Assembly (NCBI RefSeq): GCF_963580165.1
Contig: NZ_CAUZLM010000005.1
Coordinates: 147,503 to 211,502 of the forward strand
Source: Fructobacillus evanidus
Lineage (GTDB): Bacteria > Bacillota > Bacilli > Lactobacillales > Lactobacillaceae
Reading direction: 5' to 3'
DNA length: 64,000 nt
Position 1 is the first letter of the stretch; the number at the start of each line of letters is the position of its first letter. Made by a program: the position numbers and the translations under genes. The notes below the pieces were generated by a model. It saw nothing but the letters and a program-made list of their open reading frames with translations, was not told where the DNA came from and searched no databases. This document shows positions 8,523 through 16,173 of this stretch, in pieces.

Positions 8523-8575
8523 AAAACCCTATTTCTTATCATAAAAATGATGATATGATTAATCGATAGGGTTTT
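8523..8575. promoter_or_regulatory. Inverted repeat in the folB/folP divergent region
   Basis: AAAACCCTAT (8523-8532) and ATAGGGTTTT (8566-8575) are perfect 10-nt arms around a loop with its own ATCAT/ATGAT stem. It lies between the divergent folB operon and folP, so one element could control both. I do not recognise a tetrahydrofolate riboswitch core. Confidence 0.5.
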
Positions 8576-8641
8576 AACGAATTACTTACCATTATACCTT
8601 AAAAGTGCCCCTTAATGACCGAAAGAACGAGGAGACTAGCA

Positions 8642-9739
8642 ATGTCCATCAAGCACATTGATCAAGCAACTTTCAATCCCTTAATTGCCGGCAGTCAAAT
8701 GACGATTGCCTTTACTGATTTACCCGCAGACCAAAAAAACGGCCTGGCCAACTATTTTGCCCAGCACAACCACCGCTTTACCACTCAGGGAAATCAGGAC
8801 CTACTCCAAATCACCCACCGCGACCTGGAAACTGTGATTGCCGACTTCAAGCAAAACTCAATCATCCCTACGGACGAACTCGAGGCCATCTACAAAGACA
8901 GCCAAATCTTTTTTGCGGCCGGTAACCGGTCCTTTGATATCACCGATAAGCCCATGATTCATTCCATCATGAACTTGTCACCCGAGTCCTTTTACGATGG
9001 CAAGGACCACAACTTAAAGGAATACCTTGGCCGTATCGAAGAGCAAATCGCTATGGGCATTTCCTTCTTTGATATCGGCGGTAAGTCCACTAATCCCAAG
9101 GCCGGTGACATGAGTGCCGATGAGGAATTCAGCCGAATGGAACCCTACTTGAAGGAAATCAGAAAGGCCTTCCCAGACATTATCCTGTCAGTTGATTCCA
9201 ACAATCCAATTACCATCGAACGGGCCTTGGACCACGGCGTTCAAGTGATCAATAGTATTTCCGGCTTTGACACGCCAGAAATGCTCGGCTTGGTCGAACG
9301 CTACCAGGCACCAGTAATCACGACCTACAACAATCGTGACAAGCCAACCGACAATGTCCACCAATCCTTGCTTGACTACCTCGACGACCAGGTCAGCGAA
9401 CTAAAGGCCCGTGGCCTGAAGGACGAAAACATCATCTTGGATCCAGGAGTTGGCTTTACTTCTCGCTACGAGGGCATCACCAAGGAAGAAATCGCTGCCG
9501 AAGACGTTACTAAGATCAAGGCCATCCGGGCTATGGCTGACCGCCGTCTGCCAATCTTGGCCGGTGTTTCCAACAAGAGCTTTATGGGCACACTCTTCGA
9601 CCGCGAGATCGATGACCGCCTGATTTCATCTTTGTTGGTTGAATACAACATGGTCATGAACGGTGGCCGGTTGATTCGTGTCCACAACATCGAAGAGACG
9701 CGCTTGCTCATGAATATTTTCAATACTTTGGCTTTGTAA
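8642..9739 (+). CDS. folP: Dihydropteroate synthase, divergent with an N-terminal extension
   Basis: FolP joins pABA to the pterin pyrophosphate. AGGAG eight bases upstream fixes the start at 8642, giving 365 residues. The first 100 or so form an extension absent from the compact E. coli type. The TIM-barrel motifs are recognisable but altered: MNLSPESFYDG (for LNVTPDSFSDG), DIGGKSTNPKA (for DIGGESTRPG), SVDSNNP, DPGVGF, GVSNKSFMG (for SRKSFIG) and RVHN. The Mg-binding Asn, both Asp, the Lys and the final RxH remain, while two Arg usually found at substrate sites read as Asn. It lies head-to-head with the folate operon, which otherwise lacks folP. Confidence 0.88.
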   Translation: MSIKHIDQATFNPLIAGSQMTIAFTDLPADQKNGLANYFAQHNHRFTTQGNQDLLQITHRDLETVIADFKQNSIIPTDELEAIYKDSQIFFAAGNRSFDITDKPMIHSIMNLSPESFYDGKDHNLKEYLGRIEEQIAMGISFFDIGGKSTNPKAGDMSADEEFSRMEPYLKEIRKAFPDIILSVDSNNPITIERALDHGVQVINSISGFDTPEMLGLVERYQAPVITTYNNRDKPTDNVHQSLLDYLDDQVSELKARGLKDENIILDPGVGFTSRYEGITKEEIAAEDVTKIKAIRAMADRRLPILAGVSNKSFMGTLFDREIDDRLISSLLVEYNMVMNGGRLIRVHNIEETRLLMNIFNTLAL

Positions 9740-9814
9740 GCCAGGGCAAAACGACAGTCACCGATGTGGCAGCATTCGCGTCAATGCGGTCACAGAATCT
9801 TGTAAGCCAAAGCC

Positions 9815-9849
9815 AATAGACAGTCACTAACGTGGCTGTCTATTTTTTA
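9815..9849 (+). terminator. Terminator after folP
   Basis: AATAGACAG (9815-9823) pairs with CTGTCTATT (9836-9844), followed by a T run. Confidence 0.85.
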
Positions 9850-9857
9850 TGTACAGA

Positions 9858-9899
9858 AAAAGACGAACCCGACCGCATTAGCAGTAGAGTTCGTCTTTT
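9858..9899 (-). terminator. Terminator after the BceB-type permease
   Basis: AAAAGACGAAC (9858-9868) pairs with GTTCGTCTTTT (9889-9899); it lies downstream of the minus-strand permease. Confidence 0.75.
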
Positions 9900-9945
9900 A
9901 GTCTAAAGTCATGGAAGCTGATTTTTCAGAGTCCAGACCATTCTT

Positions 9946-11937
9946 TTATTGGTTAACAATTTGTTGATAACGCTTGGATGTTAGCCAGTAAATCACCAGG
10001 TAAATCAGGATGACAATCACCGTCATTGTGACCATAACTGGGATGAAAATCGTTGGGTCAAACATCCCCAAAGTTTTGAAGACCGTCTTCAAGATTGGGA
10101 AGGCAAAGAAGGCGTTCAAAACCAACAACAAGAGTGGCAAACCGAAGAGCAGACGAATTTGGCGGTTAATCATTTGCTTGGTTTCCGCCAGGCTCAGGCC
10201 AATTCGTTGCATCTTCTTGAAGTTTTGCCGGTCAACCAAGCCCTCGGCGACTTGCTTGTAGTAAACAATCAAGACTGTGGTAAAGGTCAACACAACAGCC
10301 GTCAAGACACCGACGAAGACCAAGCTACCAAAGACAGTTTCGATGCTTTGCACGGCGTCGGCTCGGTCTGTGACCTGGCCACCCGTCTGTTGGAAAATCT
10401 TGCTCAAGTCCTTGCTAAAGGCAATTTCATTTTTCTTCGTCCCCTTCACATCATAAGCATAGAGGTGGGTCACCGCATCCGGCATGTCCGAGATTTCCAC
10501 CTGAACACCACCATCATTGCTTGCCGGTGCCTGAACATCCTTCAAGAAGGCATCCAGCTGGCTTTGCTGGTTCACGACCAAGTAATAATAACTTGGGCCG
10601 GATGGTGCGGTTGAATCCGGTGAAGTAAATTGGCTGATGGTCTTCACCTTGTAGGTCTTACCACCAATTTGCAGTTTTGTTGGCACCTGCTTCTGATGGG
10701 TTGCGTAAATACCGACCTCATCACTGGCCAACGAAACGGATTGTCCCTGCCACTGCTTCAAACTCGTGGCCGTCATGGCCCGGAAAAGCGGTGTTGACAT
10801 GACGTCGCCAGTGCCAGTAAAGCGGCTGATTTTACCCTCGTCGCTGACCTTGGCCAAAATGGCGTTAGTTGCTTCGAGTTCATGACTAGCGCTCAAAGTT
10901 AAGTTGTGCTCTTGGGCGCTTTGCTGAACCTGATTTAACTGGTCTTGTGACAACGCCTGAGTACTCGTAATCGTTGTATCGTAAGGCAGGTACTGGCCAA
11001 ACTTGCTAGTTACTTGCTGCATCGAAATCGCTGCCGTCAAGGCCACAACGATGGTCGTGAACAGCAAGGCAACGGTGGCCAAGCCGGCCCCATTGTTCTT
11101 CACTCGGAACAAGAGTCCCGAAACGGGGACAAAATGCTTGTCCTGATAGTAATACTTTTGGTTCTTGCGCAAGCGCTTTAAGAGCCAACCAATACCAACA
11201 ATCATCACTAGATAAGTGCCGACAATCACCAGGCCGACCGCCCAGATAAAGGAGAACAAGGCGTTCAAGCTTGGCTTCGTTGTCAAAGCCAACCAGTAAC
11301 CAGCGATTAGAATCACAAAGCCCGTAATGCCCAGGAAGGCCTTCGCCTTTGGTTCTTTGGCAACCTTTTGGTCGGACTTGGTCAAATCAATCAAGCTTGT
11401 CCGCCCGATTTTAAATCCTTCGATCAGGGTCATCAGGAAAAACAACGCTGCGTAAATCAGCCCCACCGTGACCACCGTATTCCAGTCAAAGGCAACCCGG
11501 TAATCCTGGCCACCTGCCAACTGATTTAACACGGGAAAGGCAATGAACAAGGCACCAAATGAAGCCGCCAGCCCGATGACCGTCGTGATGAACCACAGGC
11601 CAAGTGACTGCCAGGCCACCACCATAAAGCCCTGAAAGCGCGACATCCCCAACATCGAGAGCGTCCCGATTTGCCGTTGCCGCCGACCGGACACGAAGGA
11701 ATTGGCGTAGAAAATAAAGACTGCGCCGACCAAAAGTGATAAGACCAAGCCCAAGACCATCACGGCCTTGATAATCTTGCCATATTCGGAAGTAGCGATG
11801 CTGTGGTTATTGCGAATGGCGAAGAACATCGCGTTAACCATCAACAAGAAAGCGTTGGCAAAAATAAAGAGGGCGTAGTGGCGAAAATCCTTTTTGAGTG
11901 TTTGCAGTGCAAAACGAAGACTCAACATCTTATGCAC
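9946..11937 (-). CDS. BceB-type ABC transporter permease (FtsX-like)
   Basis: This is the large permease of a BceAB-type exporter, a family known for antimicrobial peptide sensing and detoxification. Its 663 residues show the layout of about ten membrane segments: one N-terminal, three plus more in the first half, a long extracellular stretch (roughly residues 310-520), and a C-terminal FtsX-like group. SGRRQRQIGTLSMLGMSR (about residue 83) is the cytoplasmic segment that usually contacts the ATPase. It overlaps the end of the ATPase gene by 8 nt. No histidine kinase or response regulator is adjacent, unlike classic Bce systems; the locus starts with a PadR regulator. Confidence 0.88.
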   Translation of the reverse strand: MHKMLSLRFALQTLKKDFRHYALFIFANAFLLMVNAMFFAIRNNHSIATSEYGKIIKAVMVLGLVLSLLVGAVFIFYANSFVSGRRQRQIGTLSMLGMSRFQGFMVVAWQSLGLWFITTVIGLAASFGALFIAFPVLNQLAGGQDYRVAFDWNTVVTVGLIYAALFFLMTLIEGFKIGRTSLIDLTKSDQKVAKEPKAKAFLGITGFVILIAGYWLALTTKPSLNALFSFIWAVGLVIVGTYLVMIVGIGWLLKRLRKNQKYYYQDKHFVPVSGLLFRVKNNGAGLATVALLFTTIVVALTAAISMQQVTSKFGQYLPYDTTITSTQALSQDQLNQVQQSAQEHNLTLSASHELEATNAILAKVSDEGKISRFTGTGDVMSTPLFRAMTATSLKQWQGQSVSLASDEVGIYATHQKQVPTKLQIGGKTYKVKTISQFTSPDSTAPSGPSYYYLVVNQQSQLDAFLKDVQAPASNDGGVQVEISDMPDAVTHLYAYDVKGTKKNEIAFSKDLSKIFQQTGGQVTDRADAVQSIETVFGSLVFVGVLTAVVLTFTTVLIVYYKQVAEGLVDRQNFKKMQRIGLSLAETKQMINRQIRLLFGLPLLLLVLNAFFAFPILKTVFKTLGMFDPTIFIPVMVTMTVIVILIYLVIYWLTSKRYQQIVNQ

Positions 11938-12679
11938 CTACTTTCGTCAACTCCGTTAGCTGGTTGGAGATGGCTGACAGGTATTCTTCCTGACCCATTT
12001 CGCCCCGGTCTAAGGCAGTTTGAATTCGTCCGTCCTTGATAAAGAGGGTCTTCTTAGCATAAGAGGCGGACAACGATGAGTGAGTGACCATCACGATGGT
12101 CTGTCCCGCCGCATTCACGTCCTGAAAAATCGACAACATTTCTTGAGCGGTCTTGGAATCCAATGCCCCGGTTGGTTCATCGGCCAAAATCAGTGCTGGC
12201 CGCGTAATCAAAGCACGAGCAGCGGTCACTCTTTGCCGTTGTCCACCAGAAATCTGGCTAGGATACTTATCCAAAAGTTCTTGGATACCCAGGCGTGGGG
12301 CCAATTCATTCAAGCGGCTGTCCATTTCAGACTTAGGAGCCTTGGTCAAAACCAATGGCAAATTAATGTTGTCGCGGTTATTAAAAATGTCCAAAAGATC
12401 AAAGGACTGGAAGATAAAGCCGAGGTTTTCTCGTCGGAAAACCGCCTTCTTGCCGTCTGACAAATCAGTGGTCTCCACCCCATTCAACTTAATGGACCCG
12501 TCACTTGGGTTATCGAGGGTCGCCATAATATTTAACAGCGTGGTCTTACCAGCACCGGACTCGCCCATAATCGCGACATAATCCCCCTCATTGATGGTCA
12601 GTGAAATATCCTGCAAGACCTGCTTGTTTTGGCTGTCCGGATAGGACTTCTGTACGTGGGTTAGTTCGAGTAATGCCAT
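11930..12679 (-). CDS. BceA-type ABC transporter ATP-binding protein
   Basis: This ATPase (249 residues) energises the adjacent permease. It has Walker A GESGAGKTT (about 39-47), the Q-loop in FIFQSFDLLD, the signature SGGQRQRVTAARAL (about 143-156) and Walker B LILADEPTGALD. The LolD/BceA subfamily assignment rests on GALDSKT and the partner. It overlaps the permease start, implying coupled translation. AGGAG lies just upstream of the ATG. Confidence 0.93.
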   Translation of the reverse strand: MALLELTHVQKSYPDSQNKQVLQDISLTINEGDYVAIMGESGAGKTTLLNIMATLDNPSDGSIKLNGVETTDLSDGKKAVFRRENLGFIFQSFDLLDIFNNRDNINLPLVLTKAPKSEMDSRLNELAPRLGIQELLDKYPSQISGGQRQRVTAARALITRPALILADEPTGALDSKTAQEMLSIFQDVNAAGQTIVMVTHSSLSASYAKKTLFIKDGRIQTALDRGEMGQEEYLSAISNQLTELTKVGA

Positions 12680-12691
12680 GGTTTTTCTCCT

Positions 12692-13390
12692 TTAGTCCAA
12701 ATCAACATCGCCGGACTGATTCATCAAATGCAAATTAGCGCCATCGCCATAACTGACATGGTAGGCTCGCTTCATTGAAAGCGAACCAGATTTCGTCTCA
12801 GCCTCAACAATTGGTAACTGACTTTGTTCGACTTCGATATCACCATTTTTGTTGGTAACATTGCCACCACCGTCGATAGTGACTTGCTTCAATTCAATAT
12901 CGCCATTTGTGTTGGTTAATTGAACTTGGTTCGTGCTGATGTCTTTTAACTTAATATCGCCATTCTCGCTTTGAATGGTCATCTTTTGCAGTTTGGTATT
13001 TCGTGGAATGGTGATTTCCAATCGTGGTTCCCCAGATTGGTAATTATTGCCCTTTTTGGACTTTTTGCTGATAATCAACTGCTGATTTTCAACCTTAGTC
13101 TCAAATACTGCGTGATCAGCGGAGTCAATTTCCTGGACACTGTACTGGTCACCGCTCTTGACCACGATGTCAAAGCTATTGGTGTCAACTTGTACACCTT
13201 GGATATTGTCATTTGTTAGCTGACTTTTATCTGGAGTGATATCGTGCGTTTCCGTTTTGATGTGAGACAAATCACGTGTCAGCACTCGATTAAAATCAAT
13301 TTCTCCGGGCTTGGCTAAGACAAAGGAAACACTTGATATCACTACCCCAACGCCCATCAGAAAGACGCCTAATTTTAACGTTTTTTTCAT
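12692..13390 (-). CDS. DUF4097-family beta-repeat protein with N-terminal anchor
   Basis: The function is unknown. The start at 13390 (MKKTLKLGVFLMG) with AAAGGA upstream gives 232 residues: one N-terminal hydrophobic segment and then a beta-strand repeat region with the pattern NGDIKLKDISTNQVQLTNTNGDIELKQ typical of DUF4097/LiaG-like surface-facing domains. It is placed between the HAAS protein and the ABC genes. Such proteins often accompany envelope-stress modules with PadR and HAAS domains, so a sensing or accessory role is an inference. Confidence 0.8.
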   Translation of the reverse strand: MKKTLKLGVFLMGVGVVISSVSFVLAKPGEIDFNRVLTRDLSHIKTETHDITPDKSQLTNDNIQGVQVDTNSFDIVVKSGDQYSVQEIDSADHAVFETKVENQQLIISKKSKKGNNYQSGEPRLEITIPRNTKLQKMTIQSENGDIKLKDISTNQVQLTNTNGDIELKQVTIDGGGNVTNKNGDIEVEQSQLPIVEAETKSGSLSMKRAYHVSYGDGANLHLMNQSGDVDLD

Positions 13391-13394
13391 TGTC

Positions 13395-13952
13395 TTAAAT
13401 CCTTTCCCAAAGTTGTACAAGCCAGCGACTCAAGGCAACAATGCCCTGAATCACCTTTTTCGTGATGAAGATAATGCCCGGAATCACCAAGAACATCAGA
13501 CCGATAAAGATGATCCCCAAGCCAGTAAAGAACAGTCCCGACCAGAAAGTGTGGAACAACGCAAAGAGGCCGTAAATAAAGAAGGCGACTCCAGCGGCCG
13601 TGGCCAATAGCATCAAAATCGAGAAGACGAAGATGAGCATAAAGAGTGAAAAGAAGATGCCACCAAAGAATGGCAAGGTTAATGGTAGCGAGATGATGAT
13701 CAAAGCTAAAATCAGAACCCGATACGCCGTCGTGTGTTGTGGCCCATAGGGCGGCACCTGTTCGCCGTTTTCGGTATAATAGTCCGTTTTAATTTTTGTT
13801 GCTAACTCTTCCGGTGTGCCCAGACTTTCGATTGCCTCTGCATCGGACAATCCACCATCCTCAAGGTATTCACGATAATACTCTAAGATATCGTCTTTTT
13901 CTTTTGTTGGTAATCCTTTAAGTGCTGCTGCTAATTTTTCTAAATAGTTCAT
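13395..13952 (-). CDS. HAAS/DUF1700 membrane protein
   Basis: The protein has 185 residues. The first 60 are a cytoplasmic helical domain (MNYLEKLAAALKGLP, then YYREYLEDG and a LGTPEELA helix) matching the HAAS signalling domain, followed by four to five hydrophobic segments. Its ATG lies one base after the PadR stop, so the two are coupled. HAAS proteins are known to be encoded with PadR regulators; a role in transmitting envelope signals is inferred. Confidence 0.85.
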   Translation of the reverse strand: MNYLEKLAAALKGLPTKEKDDILEYYREYLEDGGLSDAEAIESLGTPEELATKIKTDYYTENGEQVPPYGPQHTTAYRVLILALIIISLPLTLPFFGGIFFSLFMLIFVFSILMLLATAAGVAFFIYGLFALFHTFWSGLFFTGLGIIFIGLMFLVIPGIIFITKKVIQGIVALSRWLVQLWERI

Positions 13953-13953
13953 G

Positions 13954-14259
13954 TTACTCTCCCAAAATGCCGTTCACCTGCTCAACAAAGGTCTGCCACT
14001 CTTTCTTAGCGTCAGCCAGTTGCGCCTCTCCCTCTTTCGTTAACTGATAGTATTTGCGGGTTCGTTCATCAAAGATTGCCGACCGGGTGGTGACAAAGCC
14101 TTTTTGTTCAAGCCGTCGTAAGATGGGATAGGTTGTTGAATCAGAAATCGGAATGACTTCCTGTATTTTTTTTGTGATTACGTAGCCGTAAAGTTCTTCT
14201 TCGGACAATGTCTGTAAAACAACCGCCTCAAGAACCAGATTCGGAATCTTTATTTTCAT
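13954..14259 (-). CDS. PadR-family transcriptional regulator
   Basis: This is a 101-residue winged-helix regulator (start MKIKIPNLVLEAVVL). LYGYVITKKI and STTYPILRRLEQKGFV form the recognition helix region, and TRKYYQLTKEG is the wing typical of PadR. AAGGAG seven bases before the ATG at 14259 argues against the upstream Met codons. It opens the operon PadR - HAAS - DUF4097 - ABC and probably represses it through the inverted repeat in its own promoter. Confidence 0.92.
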   Translation of the reverse strand: MKIKIPNLVLEAVVLQTLSEEELYGYVITKKIQEVIPISDSTTYPILRRLEQKGFVTTRSAIFDERTRKYYQLTKEGEAQLADAKKEWQTFVEQVNGILGE

Positions 14260-14282
14260 CATCATACTCCTTAACATCTAAT

Positions 14283-14311
14283 ACTATATGTCATATAATA
14301 TAGTTTGTCAA
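14283..14311 (-). promoter_or_regulatory. Promoter of the PadR operon with an embedded inverted repeat
   Basis: On the minus strand TTGACA (complement of 14306-14311) and TATAGT (14283-14288) are 17 nt apart. ACTATAT (14283-14289) and ATATAGT (14298-14304) form a 7-bp inverted repeat covering the -10 and most of the spacer, a natural place for PadR autoregulation. Confidence 0.75.
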
Positions 14312-14325
14312 ATAGGTATAACAAA

Positions 14326-14367
14326 AAAAGCAGGTGCTAATCCAAAACTCGATTAGCACCTGCTTTT
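14326..14367 (-). terminator. Terminator after the TcaA-like gene
   Basis: AAAAGCAGGTGCTAAT (14326-14341) pairs with ATTAGCACCTGCTTTT (14352-14367); on the minus strand the stem is followed by seven T. Confidence 0.9.
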
Positions 14368-14481
14368 CAATTTGTTTATCGCCGGTAAAATCTGTTAGCC
14401 ACCAAGTTGCCTTAATAGCAGTATTTACCAGTCTGATTTGTCCACACCCCAATCGGTCAAGGTAGCAAATCTTAAAAACTT

Positions 14482-16152
14482 TTAGTTAACATTATCGTCA
14501 TCAGAAAGCTTCTTCTGATTTGGATCAATACTATCAACTAACCACTTTCCCTTAGAACTGTTATAAACCATGTGAGCAATCAACTGGAAGCGTTGTGTCT
14601 TCGTTCCAGAAGTATGCTTATCTGGATCAGTATCGGAAGTATAGTTAAAGTCTTCCTTGATTTCGAAGGTCACATCAGCATTCTTCTTGGACTTAGCGCT
14701 GACCTGGTCAACCGAAATATCACCAAAGTTGATGGTATTGGCATTCCGCGAAGCGGCATAACGATTACGGTGAATCATTTGGCTAAAGTCCTGATAAGAC
14801 TTATTGCTTGAACCACCATTGAAGATGTCACCCAATCCAGAAGGTGTGTCATCACTGCTTGCATAAGAGGTCAAAGCAGAAGCCATATCGTTCAACTGGT
14901 CTTCGGCATCCGAATTACTCAAAATGCTATCGGAATCCAAATCAACAGTATCACCATCATCGATACTTGAAAGCGACTTAGATGATGTCGTGATAGCATC
15001 GCTACCACTACCTGACTTGACGTAGACCTTGGCACCCTTCGTCACGGCGACGTTCTTGATATCTGCCTTACCGTTAGAAATCGTACCCGCCTTATTGCCG
15101 GCCACATAAACATCCCCACCATCTATATTACTTTCGACCGTGAAGCTGACCGTCTTAATGTTCAAGTCAACGGTATCAGAACTGTTGTCACCATAGTAGT
15201 CGCTCGACTGGGTATTCACGTTCTGACCATTCAGGTTCCCTTGGGCCGTAAAGTTATACAAACCAGGCGCCTGATGCTTCAACATTTCGCTATAATCTGA
15301 ATCACTTTTGTCCGTCAAAACCTTACCGTTAACGGAAATTGACAAGCCAGATTGGTTGGTATTAACCGTCAAATCAACGGGATCCATCTCCAGCGTGTAG
15401 TGTGGGAAAATCAGCAATGTTTGACCATCGCGAACGAAGCGCACACCCTTACCTGATTTTTTAATCCAATCTTCGGTGTCACTCTTGCTCATCTTTTGGT
15501 CTTGCATGTAGTTGGCAAGCGGTGTCAAATCAGCCGTCGTCATCTTCTTATGAGAATCTGACCACTCAGTGATGTTTTGATACTTATCCTTATCATACGT
15601 CTTCAAGGCCGTTGCTGCCCGGTCCAAGCTGTTTGCGTATGAATAATAGTTGTAGCCATAGCTGACCAAAGCAATCAAAACAGCTGCCACTGCCAACAAG
15701 AAAATCACCCACTTGCGCTTCTTAGATGACTTCTTCTTGCCATTTCGATGGTTGTTACCACCTTCTTGGCCAGCATCATCCGGCTGGGCTGGCTTTTGCT
15801 GACGGCGGCGGTCAAATTGTTCCGCCTCCTGTTGAATTGGTTCGGCCGGCTGCGTCACTTGGACGGGTTGCACCGGCTGACTTGGCTGATTTCCAGGTGT
15901 TTGTTCCTGGTTAGTAGCCGTTTCGTCCACCGGATTTTCAGCTAAGTTTTTTTGCTGCTTGACTTCTTCAACTGTTGGCCGGCGGTGATTGATGCTTTCA
16001 AAACCACGAATCCAGGCCTTTAGGTCGGCCTCATTTGGCAAATCAGTCTTGGGCAAGGCAAAGCCATTTTTCTTCGCCTGCTTAAACTCATCTAAACTGG
16101 GCTCACGACCATTCTTTTCTTTAAAGGCATTGCGCCATTCACTTTGTCCCAT
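14482..16152 (-). CDS. TcaA-like membrane-anchored envelope protein with a duplicated N-terminal module
   Basis: The protein has 556 residues. Two copies of a short module lie at about residues 4-30 (EWRNAFKEKNGREPSLDEF) and 43-68 (LKAWIRGFESINHRRPTVEE). They are followed by a Gln/Pro-rich linker, a basic run (KKKSSKKRK), one transmembrane segment (about 148-168) and a long extracellular part with beta-rich repeats and Ser/Asp-rich linkers. The outside resembles TcaA/YvbJ-type proteins, which usually have a zinc ribbon at the N-terminus; no Cys-x2-Cys is present here. GAGG upstream supports the start. The next gene upstream encodes a membrane protein with the same module. Confidence 0.65.
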   Translation of the reverse strand: MGQSEWRNAFKEKNGREPSLDEFKQAKKNGFALPKTDLPNEADLKAWIRGFESINHRRPTVEEVKQQKNLAENPVDETATNQEQTPGNQPSQPVQPVQVTQPAEPIQQEAEQFDRRRQQKPAQPDDAGQEGGNNHRNGKKKSSKKRKWVIFLLAVAAVLIALVSYGYNYYSYANSLDRAATALKTYDKDKYQNITEWSDSHKKMTTADLTPLANYMQDQKMSKSDTEDWIKKSGKGVRFVRDGQTLLIFPHYTLEMDPVDLTVNTNQSGLSISVNGKVLTDKSDSDYSEMLKHQAPGLYNFTAQGNLNGQNVNTQSSDYYGDNSSDTVDLNIKTVSFTVESNIDGGDVYVAGNKAGTISNGKADIKNVAVTKGAKVYVKSGSGSDAITTSSKSLSSIDDGDTVDLDSDSILSNSDAEDQLNDMASALTSYASSDDTPSGLGDIFNGGSSNKSYQDFSQMIHRNRYAASRNANTINFGDISVDQVSAKSKKNADVTFEIKEDFNYTSDTDPDKHTSGTKTQRFQLIAHMVYNSSKGKWLVDSIDPNQKKLSDDDNVN

Positions 16153-16173
16153 TTTTATCGCCTCTCATCCTCA

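Larger units (their letters stand above)
9740..9945. other. folP / ABC permease convergent region with a near-duplicated segment
   Basis: Two copies of a segment of about 35 nt (GTAAGCCA..GACAGTCAC..GTGGC) begin near 9737 and 9802. Only the second forms a good terminator. The first looks like a decayed copy beside the folP stop. Confidence 0.6.

Noticed and set aside
8499..8641. Tetrahydrofolate riboswitch before folP
   Set aside because: The known conserved core was not recognisable; only an inverted repeat is seen.
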